From contig NZ_JAGRPV010000001.1 in the NCBI RefSeq assembly GCF_030014955.1, positions 4,092,001 to 4,156,000 of the forward strand: a stretch of 64,000 bases of DNA, given 5' to 3'. The notes beneath the pieces were generated by a model. It made no database searches. It saw only the letters and a list, made by a program, of their open reading frames with translations, and was not told where the DNA came from. A program made the position numbers and the translations under genes. Origin of the DNA: Cohnella hashimotonis (lineage in GTDB: Bacteria > Bacillota > Bacilli > Paenibacillales > Paenibacillaceae). Of the stretch, positions 8,195 through 15,981 are shown piece by piece (position 1 is the first letter of the stretch; every line of letters begins with the position of its first letter).

Positions 8195-8959
8195 TTGGAC
8201 AAGGCACAGCGGAAAAAAGAAGAACGTTTGAAAAGGGAAGCGCAAGCGCTCAAGCGGCGCAAGCAATCTCGGATCTGGGTTTGGACGACGGTCGTGGCCG
8301 CCGTCGCGATCATCGTGCTGGCGATCGTATTCCGCCCCGAGCCCGAGGATTTGAATTTCAATTACGAGACGCTGCCGACGGTCGGCCAGGCCGATGCGCC
8401 CGTCAAACTCGTCGAGTTCGGCGATTTCAAGTGCACGACCTGCAAATATTTCAACGACGAGATTTATCCGAAGCTGAAAACGGACTTTATCGATACCGGC
8501 AAAATATCGCTCAGCTTCATGAACTTCACGATCATCAGCCCGCAAACGGACTCAAGAACCGCTGCGCTAGCCGCACAGGCCGTCTATCATCAGAACAACG
8601 ACGAGTTTTGGAAGTTTTATCATGCCGTATACGAGAATCAGGGCGCCGAGAGCGCGACATGGGCGACTTCCGACTTTCTCGTCAAGCTGGCGCAGGACAA
8701 GTCGCTCAAGCTGGACTTCGACAAGCTGAAAAAGGACATCGACGACGCTACATACAAGTCCGAAGTGGACAAGCACAACAAAATCGCGCGCGACAACAAC
8801 TTTACCGGCACGCCGACGCTGATTCTGAACGGCAAAAAGCTGTCCGACAGTCAGGCGCTCACTTACGAAAATCTGAAAGCCGAGATCGAAAAGGCGCTGA
8901 AGGAGTCGCCGGAAGCACCGGCCGCCTCGTCCGCGACCGCTTCCGCCTCGGCCTCCTAA
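8195..8959 (+). CDS. bdbD: Membrane-anchored thiol-disulfide oxidoreductase, DsbA/BdbD-like
   Basis: A 254-aa protein using a TTG start with AAGGGG upstream. A very basic N-terminus (KKEERLKREAQALKRRKQ) precedes one transmembrane helix at about residues 27-47, so the thioredoxin-fold domain faces outside. The active-site CxxC is CTTC in FGDFKCTTCKYF, with the cis-proline loop as FTGTPTLILNG. This is the DsbA-like arrangement that oxidises cysteines in exported proteins. The tail is an Ala/Ser-rich low-complexity run. The partner gene bdbC begins 15 nt downstream, so the two form an operon; the membrane quinone reductase reoxidises this protein. The nearby protease and other exported proteins are possible substrates, but that is only inference from position. 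Confidence 0.93.
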   Translation: MDKAQRKKEERLKREAQALKRRKQSRIWVWTTVVAAVAIIVLAIVFRPEPEDLNFNYETLPTVGQADAPVKLVEFGDFKCTTCKYFNDEIYPKLKTDFIDTGKISLSFMNFTIISPQTDSRTAALAAQAVYHQNNDEFWKFYHAVYENQGAESATWATSDFLVKLAQDKSLKLDFDKLKKDIDDATYKSEVDKHNKIARDNNFTGTPTLILNGKKLSDSQALTYENLKAEIEKALKESPEAPAASSATASASAS

Positions 8960-8974
8960 GGGGGACGTCAAGCG

Positions 8975-9439
8975 ATGCGCTCGTTTATCCGGGCTAACTT
9001 CCTCTACCTGGCATGGGTCGTCTCGCTCGTCGCGACAGGCGGCAGCTTGTTCATGAGCGAGGTGCTCAATTACGCCCCCTGCAAGCTGTGCTGGCTCCAG
9101 CGGATCTTCATGTACCCCCTCGTGCTGCTGCTTGGTCGGGCCGCCATCCGCGGCGATCGGCGCATCGTGGGTTACGTCGCGCCGTTGATCGCCATCGGCG
9201 GTTTTATCTCGCTTTACCATTACGGCGAGCAAAAGGTGCCCGGCATGGCCAGCATCCTCCCCTGCACGGTGGGCGTTCCGTGCAATGAGGATTACCTGGA
9301 TTGGTTCGGCGTCATCACGATTCCGCTTTTGGCGCTTATCGCTTTTATCTTGATCGGACTGCTGCTGTGGTTTGGGAGCAGGAAACGGGATCAGGACGGC
9401 TGGACCGATGTTGACGACTCGGAATTCGACGAACGTTAA
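8975..9439 (+). CDS. bdbC: Disulfide bond formation protein, DsbB/BdbC-like
   Basis: A 154-aa protein with four transmembrane segments, the size typical of Gram-positive BdbC. The two redox cysteine pairs are visible: CKLC in APCKLCWLQRI at the end of helix 1 and the second pair in CTVGVPC in the second external loop. It passes electrons from BdbD to quinone. GGGGGA precedes the ATG, which follows bdbD by 15 nt. The C-terminal tail is acidic (DVDDSEFDER). A strong terminator follows at 9482, so the operon ends here, just before the repeat array and insertion sequence. Confidence 0.94.
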   Translation: MRSFIRANFLYLAWVVSLVATGGSLFMSEVLNYAPCKLCWLQRIFMYPLVLLLGRAAIRGDRRIVGYVAPLIAIGGFISLYHYGEQKVPGMASILPCTVGVPCNEDYLDWFGVITIPLLALIAFILIGLLLWFGSRKRDQDGWTDVDDSEFDER

Positions 9440-9481
9440 GGGCAACAGCCATAGATATAACAGCCATAAAAAGAAAAAAAG

Positions 9482-9520
9482 GAGCTGCCCCAAGTCATGA
9501 GATGACGGGGCGGCTCTTTT
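9482..9520 (+). terminator. Terminator after bdbDC
   Basis: GAGCTGCCCC and GGGGCGGCTC form a 10-bp stem (one G-U) around a 15-nt loop, followed by TTTTGCTTTT. Confidence 0.92.
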
Positions 9521-9581
9521 GCTTTTCCGAGAGGACGGGCAAGCGGTTGGGCGAGGGCCATAGTTACGGGGTAGCTTAATC

Positions 9582-9803
9582 TTGCGCTATTTTGGAGTGT
9601 CGCGTATGCGGCTAGGGAGTTGGCTGGGGCTTTGGGTACGAGCATAACGCAATTCTGCGCTATTTTTGGGTGTCGCGTATGCGGCTTGGGAGTTGGCCGG
9701 GGCTTCGGGTACGAGAATAACGCAATTTTGCGTTATTTTTGAGTGTCGCTTGTGCGGCTTGGGAGTTGGCTGGGGTTGAGGGTGCGAGCATAGCGCAATT
9801 TTG
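9582..9803. repeat. Tandem ~73-bp repeat array, left part (units 1-3)
   Basis: Three head-to-tail units begin at 9582, 9655 and 9728, exactly 73 bp apart. Each starts TTGCG(C/T)TATT and ends AATAACGCAA or a close variant, so every unit is bounded by a 10-bp inverted repeat, and each junction reads as a palindrome around GCAATTTTGC. The interior shares GAGTGTCGCG, TGCGGCTTGGGAGTTGG and GGGTACGAG. The array continues after the insertion sequence at 11043. No protein is encoded: a period of 73 shifts frame each time. Confidence 0.9.
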
Positions 9804-11042
9804 TACGCCTGTTGATTATCAAAAAAATGGTAGCAAAAAGACCGCTCATTCCTGTAAAGTGTTTGTACCCCTACAAACCTTACGGAGGGTGAGACGGTCT
9901 CATGAACCATCGTACAATGTTAGCCCCTATTCTTCAATCCTTTATTCCTACTGAAGAGATTCAACCTTTGTTACAGCAAGTAGGTTATGTCGATACAGCA
10001 AGGAAATTTACAGTCTACGAGCTCTTTATTTTTCTTGCTCAAGCGGCGCTTGGGCAGTGGGATGGCTATCGGGACGGAGAAAAGCGAATGGTCGCCTGTG
10101 GGCTGCGCCAAGCAGATCACTCTACGATCTCCAAAAAAGCGAAAGAGGTTCCGTTCAGCGTCTTTAAGCAACTGCTTCATCTGTTGATTCGTAAATGCAA
10201 TCGCTCCACGCGCAGGCGTCTTCGGCTTCCGAAAGAGCCGCTGGCAGTCGATTCCACGACCATTTCCGCCGGTCACAATCGGCTGCCTTGGGCGCCATCG
10301 GCCAAAGGAGAGAAGTGCGGCATTAAGCTGCACGTATCTTTGTTGACAGAGACCAGCGAACTCCATCGTGTAACGGAATCGACGGGGAAACAGCACGATT
10401 CGACCCTGTGCAGCATGGTAACAGACCCAAATTTCATTCTGGTTGCGGATCGTGCATACGGAAAGCATAAGCAGTTTGATGCCTACATGGAGCAAGAGCA
10501 GCGGCAGTATTTTGTCATCCGGGTGAGACACAACACGTTCCTGCATGAGCCTGTTTTTCGCGATCGAAAACGTCCCTACGAACATACGATTGAGCAAGAT
10601 TTGACCTGCCAACTCGGAACAAAAGCGCGCTTGACCCGCCATCGATTTCGGGTCGTAAAGCTGAAGGATCCCCAAGGCAACCCGGTTGTTCTCGTGACCA
10701 ACTTGCACCGTCCCTCGGCGGAGAAAATTGCAGAAATCTACCGACAACGGTGGCAAGTGGAAGTGTTTTTTCGATGGATTAAACAGCATTTGAATGTGCC
10801 CAAACTATTCGGAAGGACACCGAATGCCGTTTACGGACAATTATATACCGCATTGATCGTGTACGTGCTGCTTCAGTACGTGTATGTGCAGGGAAATAGC
10901 CAGGTTCACCCCAGTGCACGGTTGTGTTTTGCTGCGTTTGACCGACTGATGAGTTTAGCTGCCTTGCCTCCCGAATGGGTGGTTTATTTGGCTCACCATT
11001 TAAAACTACCATAACCTAGATACTGGTAAATCAACAGGCGTA
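9804..11042 (+). mobile_element. Complete IS4-family insertion sequence, 1,239 bp
   Basis: The element is bounded by inverted repeats TACGCCTGTTGATT (14 bp perfect, then imperfect) at 9804 and at its right end at 11042. It is flanked by an identical 8-bp target duplication, CAATTTTG, at 9796-9803 and 11043-11050. Removing the element and one duplicate restores an uninterrupted repeat unit of the surrounding 73-bp array. It carries one transposase gene. Its base composition is noticeably lower in GC than its neighbours, in keeping with recent acquisition. Duplications of about 8 bp occur in some IS4 subgroups. Confidence 0.95.
9902..11014 (+). CDS. IS4-family DDE transposase
   Basis: A 370-aa transposase that appears intact. 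GGAGGG precedes the ATG by about 10 nt. The IS4 signature is exact: Y-x2-R-x3-E-x6-K in YRQRWQVEVFFRWIK near residues 280-294, which supplies the catalytic Glu. The two catalytic Asp residues are in LAVDSTTI and ILVADRAYGKHK. The N-terminal ~75 residues (YVDTARKFTVYELFIFLAQAA) form the helical DNA-binding part. It catalyses cut-and-paste transposition using the terminal repeats at 9804 and 11042. With an intact frame, matching ends and a clean target duplication, the copy may still be active. Confidence 0.96.
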   Translation: MNHRTMLAPILQSFIPTEEIQPLLQQVGYVDTARKFTVYELFIFLAQAALGQWDGYRDGEKRMVACGLRQADHSTISKKAKEVPFSVFKQLLHLLIRKCNRSTRRRLRLPKEPLAVDSTTISAGHNRLPWAPSAKGEKCGIKLHVSLLTETSELHRVTESTGKQHDSTLCSMVTDPNFILVADRAYGKHKQFDAYMEQEQRQYFVIRVRHNTFLHEPVFRDRKRPYEHTIEQDLTCQLGTKARLTRHRFRVVKLKDPQGNPVVLVTNLHRPSAEKIAEIYRQRWQVEVFFRWIKQHLNVPKLFGRTPNAVYGQLYTALIVYVLLQYVYVQGNSQVHPSARLCFAAFDRLMSLAALPPEWVVYLAHHLKLP

Positions 11043-11215
11043 CAATTTTGCGCTATTTTTGAGTGTCGCGTATGCGGCTTGGGAGCGGGCCGGGATTTGG
11101 GATACGAGAATAACGCAATATTTGCGTTATTTTTGAGTGTCGCGCATTCGGCTTGGGAGCCGGCTGGAGTTAGGGGTACGACATAGCGCAATATTGCGCC
11201 ATTTTTGAGTATTAC
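11043..11215. repeat. Tandem ~73-bp repeat array, right part (units 4-6, last one partial)
   Basis: Units start near 11048, 11122 and 11194 (periods 74 and 72), with the same TTGCG(C/T)TATTTTTGAG start and AATAACGCAA-type end as the left part. The sixth copy decays after about 20 bp. The first 8 bp here are the right-hand target duplication of the insertion sequence. The rest of the gap to 11409 holds a hairpin at 11283 and no gene I can support. Confidence 0.88.
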
Positions 11216-11282
11216 GTGAGCGACGGGAAAACAGGTTGAGGCTGCGCAAGCGAGAATTCCCTTGCAGGTGCTGAAAACCGCG

Positions 11283-11309
11283 AAGAGGCTCTACCCAGAG
11301 CCTCTTTGT
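11283..11309. terminator. Hairpin, probable terminator after the aminopeptidase genes
   Basis: AAGAGGCTC and GAGCCTCTT form a 9-bp stem with a short loop. The tract on the plus strand is TGTCTTGTC and on the minus strand is weaker, so either direction is possible. It lies about 100 bp beyond the end of the M29 peptidase gene. Confidence 0.55.
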
Positions 11310-11409
11310 CTTGTCTATTGTCTATGGTTCCTAAACTACGCCGAGGTTCTGCCAGATGCCTCTTGCCTCTTCTAAGGTCGCGAAGCCGCGAATCCTTGAC
11401 AGCCGAGCA

Positions 11410-12639
11410 TCATGCCCAATTGCCGCTTCTGAAAATAGGCACGACCGTGCCGTCCTCCTGGTAGCCGTCGATATCCATCTCGGCAGACCCGATCATGAAG
11501 TCGACATGGGCGATGCTCGTATTGACGCCGTTTGCCGCCAGCTCCTCGGGCGTCATCGTCTTGCCGCCTTCGACGTTAAAGGCGTAGCCGCTGCCGATCG
11601 CGAAGTGATTGGACGCGTTTTCGTCGAACAACGTGTTGTAGAACAGGATATTCGACTCGGAAATGGGCGAGCGATGCGGGACGAGCGCCATCTCTCCGAG
11701 ATAATGGGAGCCTTCGTCGGTCTCGACGAGCTGCTGCAGAATCTCTTCGCCCTCCTCGGCTTCGGCCTTGACGATCCGCCCGAGCACGAACGTCAGCTTG
11801 AAGCGATCGATAATATTGCCGGCGTAGCTGAGCGGCTTCGTGCTGCTCACATAGCCGTTGACACCGTCGCGCCGCGGAGCCGTGAACACCTCTTCGGTCG
11901 GCATGTTCGCCATAAAGTTGACGCCGTCCGGCGCGACGCTCGAAGCGCCGACCCACAGATGGCGATCCGGCAGTTCGACCGTCAGATCCGTGCCCGCAGC
12001 CTTGTAATGCAGCTTGCGCAGACGCAGGCCGTTCAGCCAGTCGACCTTGCTATGCAGGACGCGATCATGCTCGCGCCAGGCTTCGACCGGATCCTCCGCA
12101 TGCAGCCGGACCGCGTCAAAGATCGCCAGCCACAGCTTGCTGAGCGCGATCTCGGGGGCGTCGCCGGGAAATACCTTTTGCGCCCAATCGTTCGAGGCCG
12201 CGGCAGCGACCGTCCAAGCGACCTTGTCCGATTGAATCGCCCTGCGGAATTCGGCGAGTCCTGCGCCGGCTGCCTTTTGATAATCGCCGATCCGCTGCGG
12301 GTCGACGCCCTTCAGCACGTCCGGCCCGGACGAGACGAAGGAGATGAAGCAAGCGCCTTTTTCCACAAAGCTGTTCCGCTTCAACGTCTCCCAAGCGGGA
12401 AACGTGCGGAAGACTTCGGGATGCGCGTGATCGTACTTAAGGCGGGACACCGCATCGTCGCTCCAATCCACATAAACGTTGGACGCGCCGGCCTCATAGG
12501 CCGCCGCAGCGACGAGACGCGTCAGCGGCGCGATCTCGATCTGGCTGACCACAAATACTTCCTGCCCTTGCTGAACGTTCGCGCCGACCTTGACGATCAG
12601 CTCCGCATACCGGGCCAACTGCTGCTCCAATGGTTCCAC
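11410..12639 (-). CDS. Aminopeptidase, M29 family (copy 2)
   Basis: A 409-aa cytosolic metallo-aminopeptidase of the AmpS/aminopeptidase T family, which removes N-terminal residues from peptides using two metal ions. The GTG start follows GGAGGATGATTCT. Family signatures visible are NMPTEEVFTAPRRDG, the metal-ligand region LGEMALVPHRSPIS, and LFYNTLFDENASNHFAIGSG followed by HVDFMIGS, containing the expected Glu, His and Asp ligands. It lies 45 bp downstream of a close paralogue (12685-13917), and the two proteins are alike along their whole length, so this is a tandem duplication. The pair is probably co-transcribed. There is no signal peptide. Confidence 0.95.
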   Translation of the reverse strand: MEPLEQQLARYAELIVKVGANVQQGQEVFVVSQIEIAPLTRLVAAAAYEAGASNVYVDWSDDAVSRLKYDHAHPEVFRTFPAWETLKRNSFVEKGACFISFVSSGPDVLKGVDPQRIGDYQKAAGAGLAEFRRAIQSDKVAWTVAAAASNDWAQKVFPGDAPEIALSKLWLAIFDAVRLHAEDPVEAWREHDRVLHSKVDWLNGLRLRKLHYKAAGTDLTVELPDRHLWVGASSVAPDGVNFMANMPTEEVFTAPRRDGVNGYVSSTKPLSYAGNIIDRFKLTFVLGRIVKAEAEEGEEILQQLVETDEGSHYLGEMALVPHRSPISESNILFYNTLFDENASNHFAIGSGYAFNVEGGKTMTPEELAANGVNTSIAHVDFMIGSAEMDIDGYQEDGTVVPIFRSGNWA

Positions 12640-12684
12640 AGAATCATCCTCCGCATCGTGTAAATGTAGTCGACCGCAAACGCG

Positions 12685-13917
12685 TCAGTTCGCCCAGTTC
12701 CCGCCGCGGAATACAGGCACCGCGGTGCCGTCTTCCAAAATCCCGTCTATATCCATGTCGGCCCTTCCCACCATGAAGTCGACGTGAACGACGCTCGCGT
12801 TGACGCCGGCTTCGCGGAGCTCTTCGGGCGACATCGTCTTGCCGCCTTCGAGCGTAAACGGGAAGCCGAGTCCAATGGCAAGATGGTTGGATGCGTTCTC
12901 GTCGAACAGCGTGTTGTAAAATAAAAGGTTCGCGTTCGAGATCGGCGATCGATGCGGCACGAGCGCGACTTCGCCAAGATAATGCGAGCCGTCGTCCGTC
13001 TCGACGATCTGCCGGAGAATCTCCTCGCCTTCTTCCGCCTCCACGCCGACGATACGCCCGTTCTCGAACGTCAGCTTGAAGCGGTCGATGAGCGTGCCGC
13101 TATAGCTGAGCGGCTTGGAGCTGCTCACATAGCCGCTGGCGCCGTCGCGGCGAGGCACCGTGAACACTTCTTCCGTCGGCATGTTTTTCATAAATCCAAC
13201 GCCATCTGGCTTGGTACCGCCGGCTGTCATCCACAAATGGCCCTTAGGCAGTCCGATCGTCAGATCCGTACCCGGCGCCCTGTAGTGCAGCTTGGCGAAG
13301 CGCTGCTCGTTCAGCCAGGCGGCCCGCTCCTGGAGGCTCGCATCGTGCGCGCGCCAATTGTCTACCGGATCTTCCGCATGCAGCCTGACCGCGTCGAAAA
13401 TCGCCTGCCATAGCTTGCGGACGGAAACCTCGACGGATTCTCCCGGGAACACCTTGGAAGCCCATGCCTTGGTCGCGCTGCCCGCGATTGTCCAGGCGAT
13501 CTTGTCCGACGCAGTCGCCTGCCGGTATACGGCAAGCGCCTCTCCTGCCGCCTTTTGATATTTGCCGATCTTCTGGGGATCGACACCGCTTAACAGATCT
13601 GGGTTGGACGAATTCAGGAAAATAAAGCAGCCTCCGCGCTCCACGACTTCGTTGCGGCGCAGCTTTTCCCATTGGGGAAATTGCGTGAAAACGTCCGTCG
13701 CGGCATGGTCGTACTTCAGACGGGTGAGCGCATCGTCCGCCCAATCCACGATCACGTTGCCTGCGCCGGCCTTGTAAGCATGCTCCACGACCAAACGGGC
13801 CAGCGGCGCTCCCTCGATCTGGCTGGAAACGTATACGTCCTGGCCTGGCTGCACATTGGCGCCGATCTTGACGATCAGTTCGGCGTACTTGGACAAATCA
13901 CGTTCGAACTCCGACAT
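12685..13917 (-). CDS. Aminopeptidase, M29 family (copy 1)
   Basis: A 410-aa M29 aminopeptidase. I start it at the ATG of MSEFERDLSKYAEL (13917), preceded by TGGAGCG and aligned with the paralogue's start; the open frame extends 22 codons further without support. The same motifs occur as in its neighbour: NMPTEEVFTVPRRDG, VALVPHRSPIS, LFYNTLFDENASNHLAIGLG and HVDFMVGRADMDIDG. Conservation of all metal-binding motifs in both copies suggests that both are active, perhaps with different substrate preference or expression. The upstream region carries the znuA terminator, which probably insulates this gene from the zinc operon. Confidence 0.95.
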   Translation of the reverse strand: MSEFERDLSKYAELIVKIGANVQPGQDVYVSSQIEGAPLARLVVEHAYKAGAGNVIVDWADDALTRLKYDHAATDVFTQFPQWEKLRRNEVVERGGCFIFLNSSNPDLLSGVDPQKIGKYQKAAGEALAVYRQATASDKIAWTIAGSATKAWASKVFPGESVEVSVRKLWQAIFDAVRLHAEDPVDNWRAHDASLQERAAWLNEQRFAKLHYRAPGTDLTIGLPKGHLWMTAGGTKPDGVGFMKNMPTEEVFTVPRRDGASGYVSSSKPLSYSGTLIDRFKLTFENGRIVGVEAEEGEEILRQIVETDDGSHYLGEVALVPHRSPISNANLLFYNTLFDENASNHLAIGLGFPFTLEGGKTMSPEELREAGVNASVVHVDFMVGRADMDIDGILEDGTAVPVFRGGNWAN

Positions 13918-14038
13918 GTCACACGCTCCATTTTCAGAATGCACGCTGATTTCTATATTGTACCGAATTCGCACATCGATCACAAACTGAACTGACCAGT
14001 CATTTTAAAGAAGCCTCGGACCCGGCTTTTCGGACAAA

Positions 14039-14064
14039 CAAAAAACCCCGGGGTGGCCGGGGCT
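14039..14064 (-). terminator. Terminator of the znuCBA operon
   Basis: On the minus strand CCCCGG-CCACC-CCGGGG forms a GC stem extended by A-T and G-T pairs, followed by TTTTTTG. It lies about 30 bp after the znuA stop. Confidence 0.9.
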
Positions 14065-14095
14065 CGGCTACAGAGTTCATAACGCTTAACGCTTG

Positions 14096-15052
14096 TCATG
14101 TATTTAACGATTTCTCGATCGCGGATAAATTTTGTTTCATCATTCCGATGTAATCGAGGCCCCGCTCCTTGTCGTCCTTCGTCAGCCCTTCGATCGGATT
14201 GAGCACATCCGTCTTCGCGCCCGTCTCGCTCGCGATCGTCTCCGCGATCTTCGGGTCGACAAGCTCCTCGAAAAAGATCGTAGAGATGCCGAGCAACTTG
14301 ATCTCCTTGACAACGGAAGCCATCTGCGCAGGCGTAGGCTCCTGATCCGGAGACAGTCCCGAGATCGGCAGCTGCGTCAGTCCATACTCGCGGGCCAAAT
14401 AGCCGAATGCGGCATGCTGCGTCACGAATGTCTTGCGCTTCGCTTGACCCAGCGCCGCGCGGAAGTCTGCATCCAGCTGCTGCAGCTTGTCCATATAAGC
14501 TTCGGCATTCGCTTCGTAGTCGCCGCTGTGCCCCGGATCTGCCTTCGACAAGCCGTCCCGGATGCGCTCGACTTCCCGCTGCGCCAGCACGGGACTGAGC
14601 CATACGTGCGGGTCCATGCCGGCATGCTCGGCGCGGTCCGGCGCTTCTTCGCCGCCGCCCGCTTCGAGCACAAGCCCGGCAGAAGCTTCAACGTCGACGC
14701 GTTGCCCGCTTCCCGCGCTTGAGATCGCCTGCCCGGCCCAGCCTTCCACGATACCGTTGTACACAAAAACGTCTGCCTTGGACAGCAGCGCCATATCCTT
14801 GGGCGTCGGCTCCCAATCGTGAGGCTCCACGCCGCCCGGCACCATCAGGGTCACATCGGCGAGGTCGCCGGCGATCTGCCTGGCGAATTCGTACATGGGA
14901 TAAAAACTGGCCGCCACCTTAAGCTTGTGCTGCGAGCCCGAATTGGGATCCGCCTTCGAGGCCGTGTTGGCCGCGCCGTGCGAGCCGCAGCCTGCAAGCA
15001 GCGTCGATAGGGCCAGCGACGTCAGTGCCGCCTTGGCCAGCATTGCCTTCAT
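14096..15052 (-). CDS. znuA: Zinc ABC transporter substrate-binding lipoprotein ZnuA/AdcA-like
   Basis: A 318-aa cluster A-I substrate-binding protein. Residues 1-22 are a lipoprotein signal ending in the lipobox LLAGC. Metal ligands expected for the family are seen: His in GVEPHDWEPTP, His in GMDPHVWLSP, His in VTQHAAFGYLA, and the Glu/Asp region FFEELVDPKIAET. The His-rich loop typical of many ZnuA proteins is replaced by a short acidic stretch (GGGEEAPDRAEHAG). The start codon overlaps the stop of the permease gene (ATGA), so translation is coupled. As the last gene of znuC-znuB-znuA it delivers Zn2+ to the membrane transporter. Zn2+ rather than Mn2+ is inferred from the adjacent zur gene and Zur-like operators. 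Confidence 0.95.
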   Translation of the reverse strand: MKAMLAKAALTSLALSTLLAGCGSHGAANTASKADPNSGSQHKLKVAASFYPMYEFARQIAGDLADVTLMVPGGVEPHDWEPTPKDMALLSKADVFVYNGIVEGWAGQAISSAGSGQRVDVEASAGLVLEAGGGEEAPDRAEHAGMDPHVWLSPVLAQREVERIRDGLSKADPGHSGDYEANAEAYMDKLQQLDADFRAALGQAKRKTFVTQHAAFGYLAREYGLTQLPISGLSPDQEPTPAQMASVVKEIKLLGISTIFFEELVDPKIAETIASETGAKTDVLNPIEGLTKDDKERGLDYIGMMKQNLSAIEKSLNT

Positions 15053-15981
15053 CCTCGCGATTCCCCCTTATCGAGAGCATCGGCGACGCGCGCCGTACTG
15101 CTGAAGCGTGCCGCTTCGTACGGCGAATCCGGCGCATCGACGGATCCGGCGCGGCCAAGCCTGCTCTTGCGCTTCGCCGCGCGAAGCGCCCCCTTCTTCA
15201 GCCCGATGCCGACGAGCAGGATCGCAAGCAGAATGAGCGCGATCGTCGCGCCGGGCGGCGTGCTGAAGGCATAGGAGGCGGCCAGTCCGGACCATACGCC
15301 GCCGAGGCCGAACGCCATCGACAGACCGATCGCCATCGCGAAGCTGGAAGCAAGCCGGATGGCGAGCGCCGCAGGCAGGACGACGAGCGAAGAGACGAGC
15401 AGCACGCCGACGATCGGCATCGCCGCGGCGACGATCATCCCGGTGACGACGCTGAACGCAAGCGACAGCCAATGAACCGGCAGCCCGGACGTCTTGGCCG
15501 TATCTTCGTCGAACGTCATCTGGTACAGCGGACGCCGCATTAAGATGAAGAACAGCGCGGCCAGCGCCGATACGACCAGCATGAGGATCAGCTCGGTGCG
15601 GTTGACGGCTACGACCGAGCCGAACAAGTAGGACGAGAAGCTTTTGTTCACGCTCTGGTTCAGGTTCATGATGATCACCGCGCTGGACAGCCCGCCGACC
15701 ATTATGATGGCGACGGAGATCTCGCTGTACGTCTTGTACGAACGGCGAACGTATTCGACGGCGACAGCGCCGACGATCGCGATGGCAAATCCGGTAAGGG
15801 TGGGATTCCAGTGGAGATATGCGCCGGCGGCGATGCCCGCGAGAGAGACGTGCGAGAGCATGTCGGCCATCAGCGCCTGCCGGCGAAGCATCAGGTAGAC
15901 GCCGAGCGCGGACGCGACGAGCGCTATGAGCGCGCCGGCGAGAAATGCCCTCTGCATGAAGTCGTAGTGCAGCATCTCCAC
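15049..15981 (-). CDS. znuB: Zinc ABC transporter permease ZnuB
   Basis: A 310-aa ABC-3 family permease with about eight hydrophobic helices, then a hydrophilic tail of about 45 residues. Typical stretches are MLRRQALMADMLSHVSLAGIAAG and MPIVGVLLVSSLVVLPAALA. The GTG at 15981 is preferred because AGGAGG lies 7 nt upstream; an ATG two codons later is less well placed. The 5' end overlaps the 3' end of znuC by 58 nt, an unusually long overlap that argues for translational coupling; the 3' end overlaps znuA by 4 nt. It forms the membrane channel for zinc uptake. Confidence 0.95.
   Translation of the reverse strand: MEMLHYDFMQRAFLAGALIALVASALGVYLMLRRQALMADMLSHVSLAGIAAGAYLHWNPTLTGFAIAIVGAVAVEYVRRSYKTYSEISVAIIMVGGLSSAVIIMNLNQSVNKSFSSYLFGSVVAVNRTELILMLVVSALAALFFILMRRPLYQMTFDEDTAKTSGLPVHWLSLAFSVVTGMIVAAAMPIVGVLLVSSLVVLPAALAIRLASSFAMAIGLSMAFGLGGVWSGLAASYAFSTPPGATIALILLAILLVGIGLKKGALRAAKRKSRLGRAGSVDAPDSPYEAARFSSTARVADALDKGESRG

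Noticed and set aside
9540..9800. Small protein-coding genes on the minus strand across the repeats
   Set aside because: The repeat period of 73 bp shifts the frame at each unit, and no ribosome binding site stands before the starts.
11310..11409. Short minus-strand frame ending RGFATLEEARGIWQNLGVV as a gene remnant
   Set aside because: It is about 30 codons, starts inside the aminopeptidase gene and matches nothing I recognise; it may be chance.
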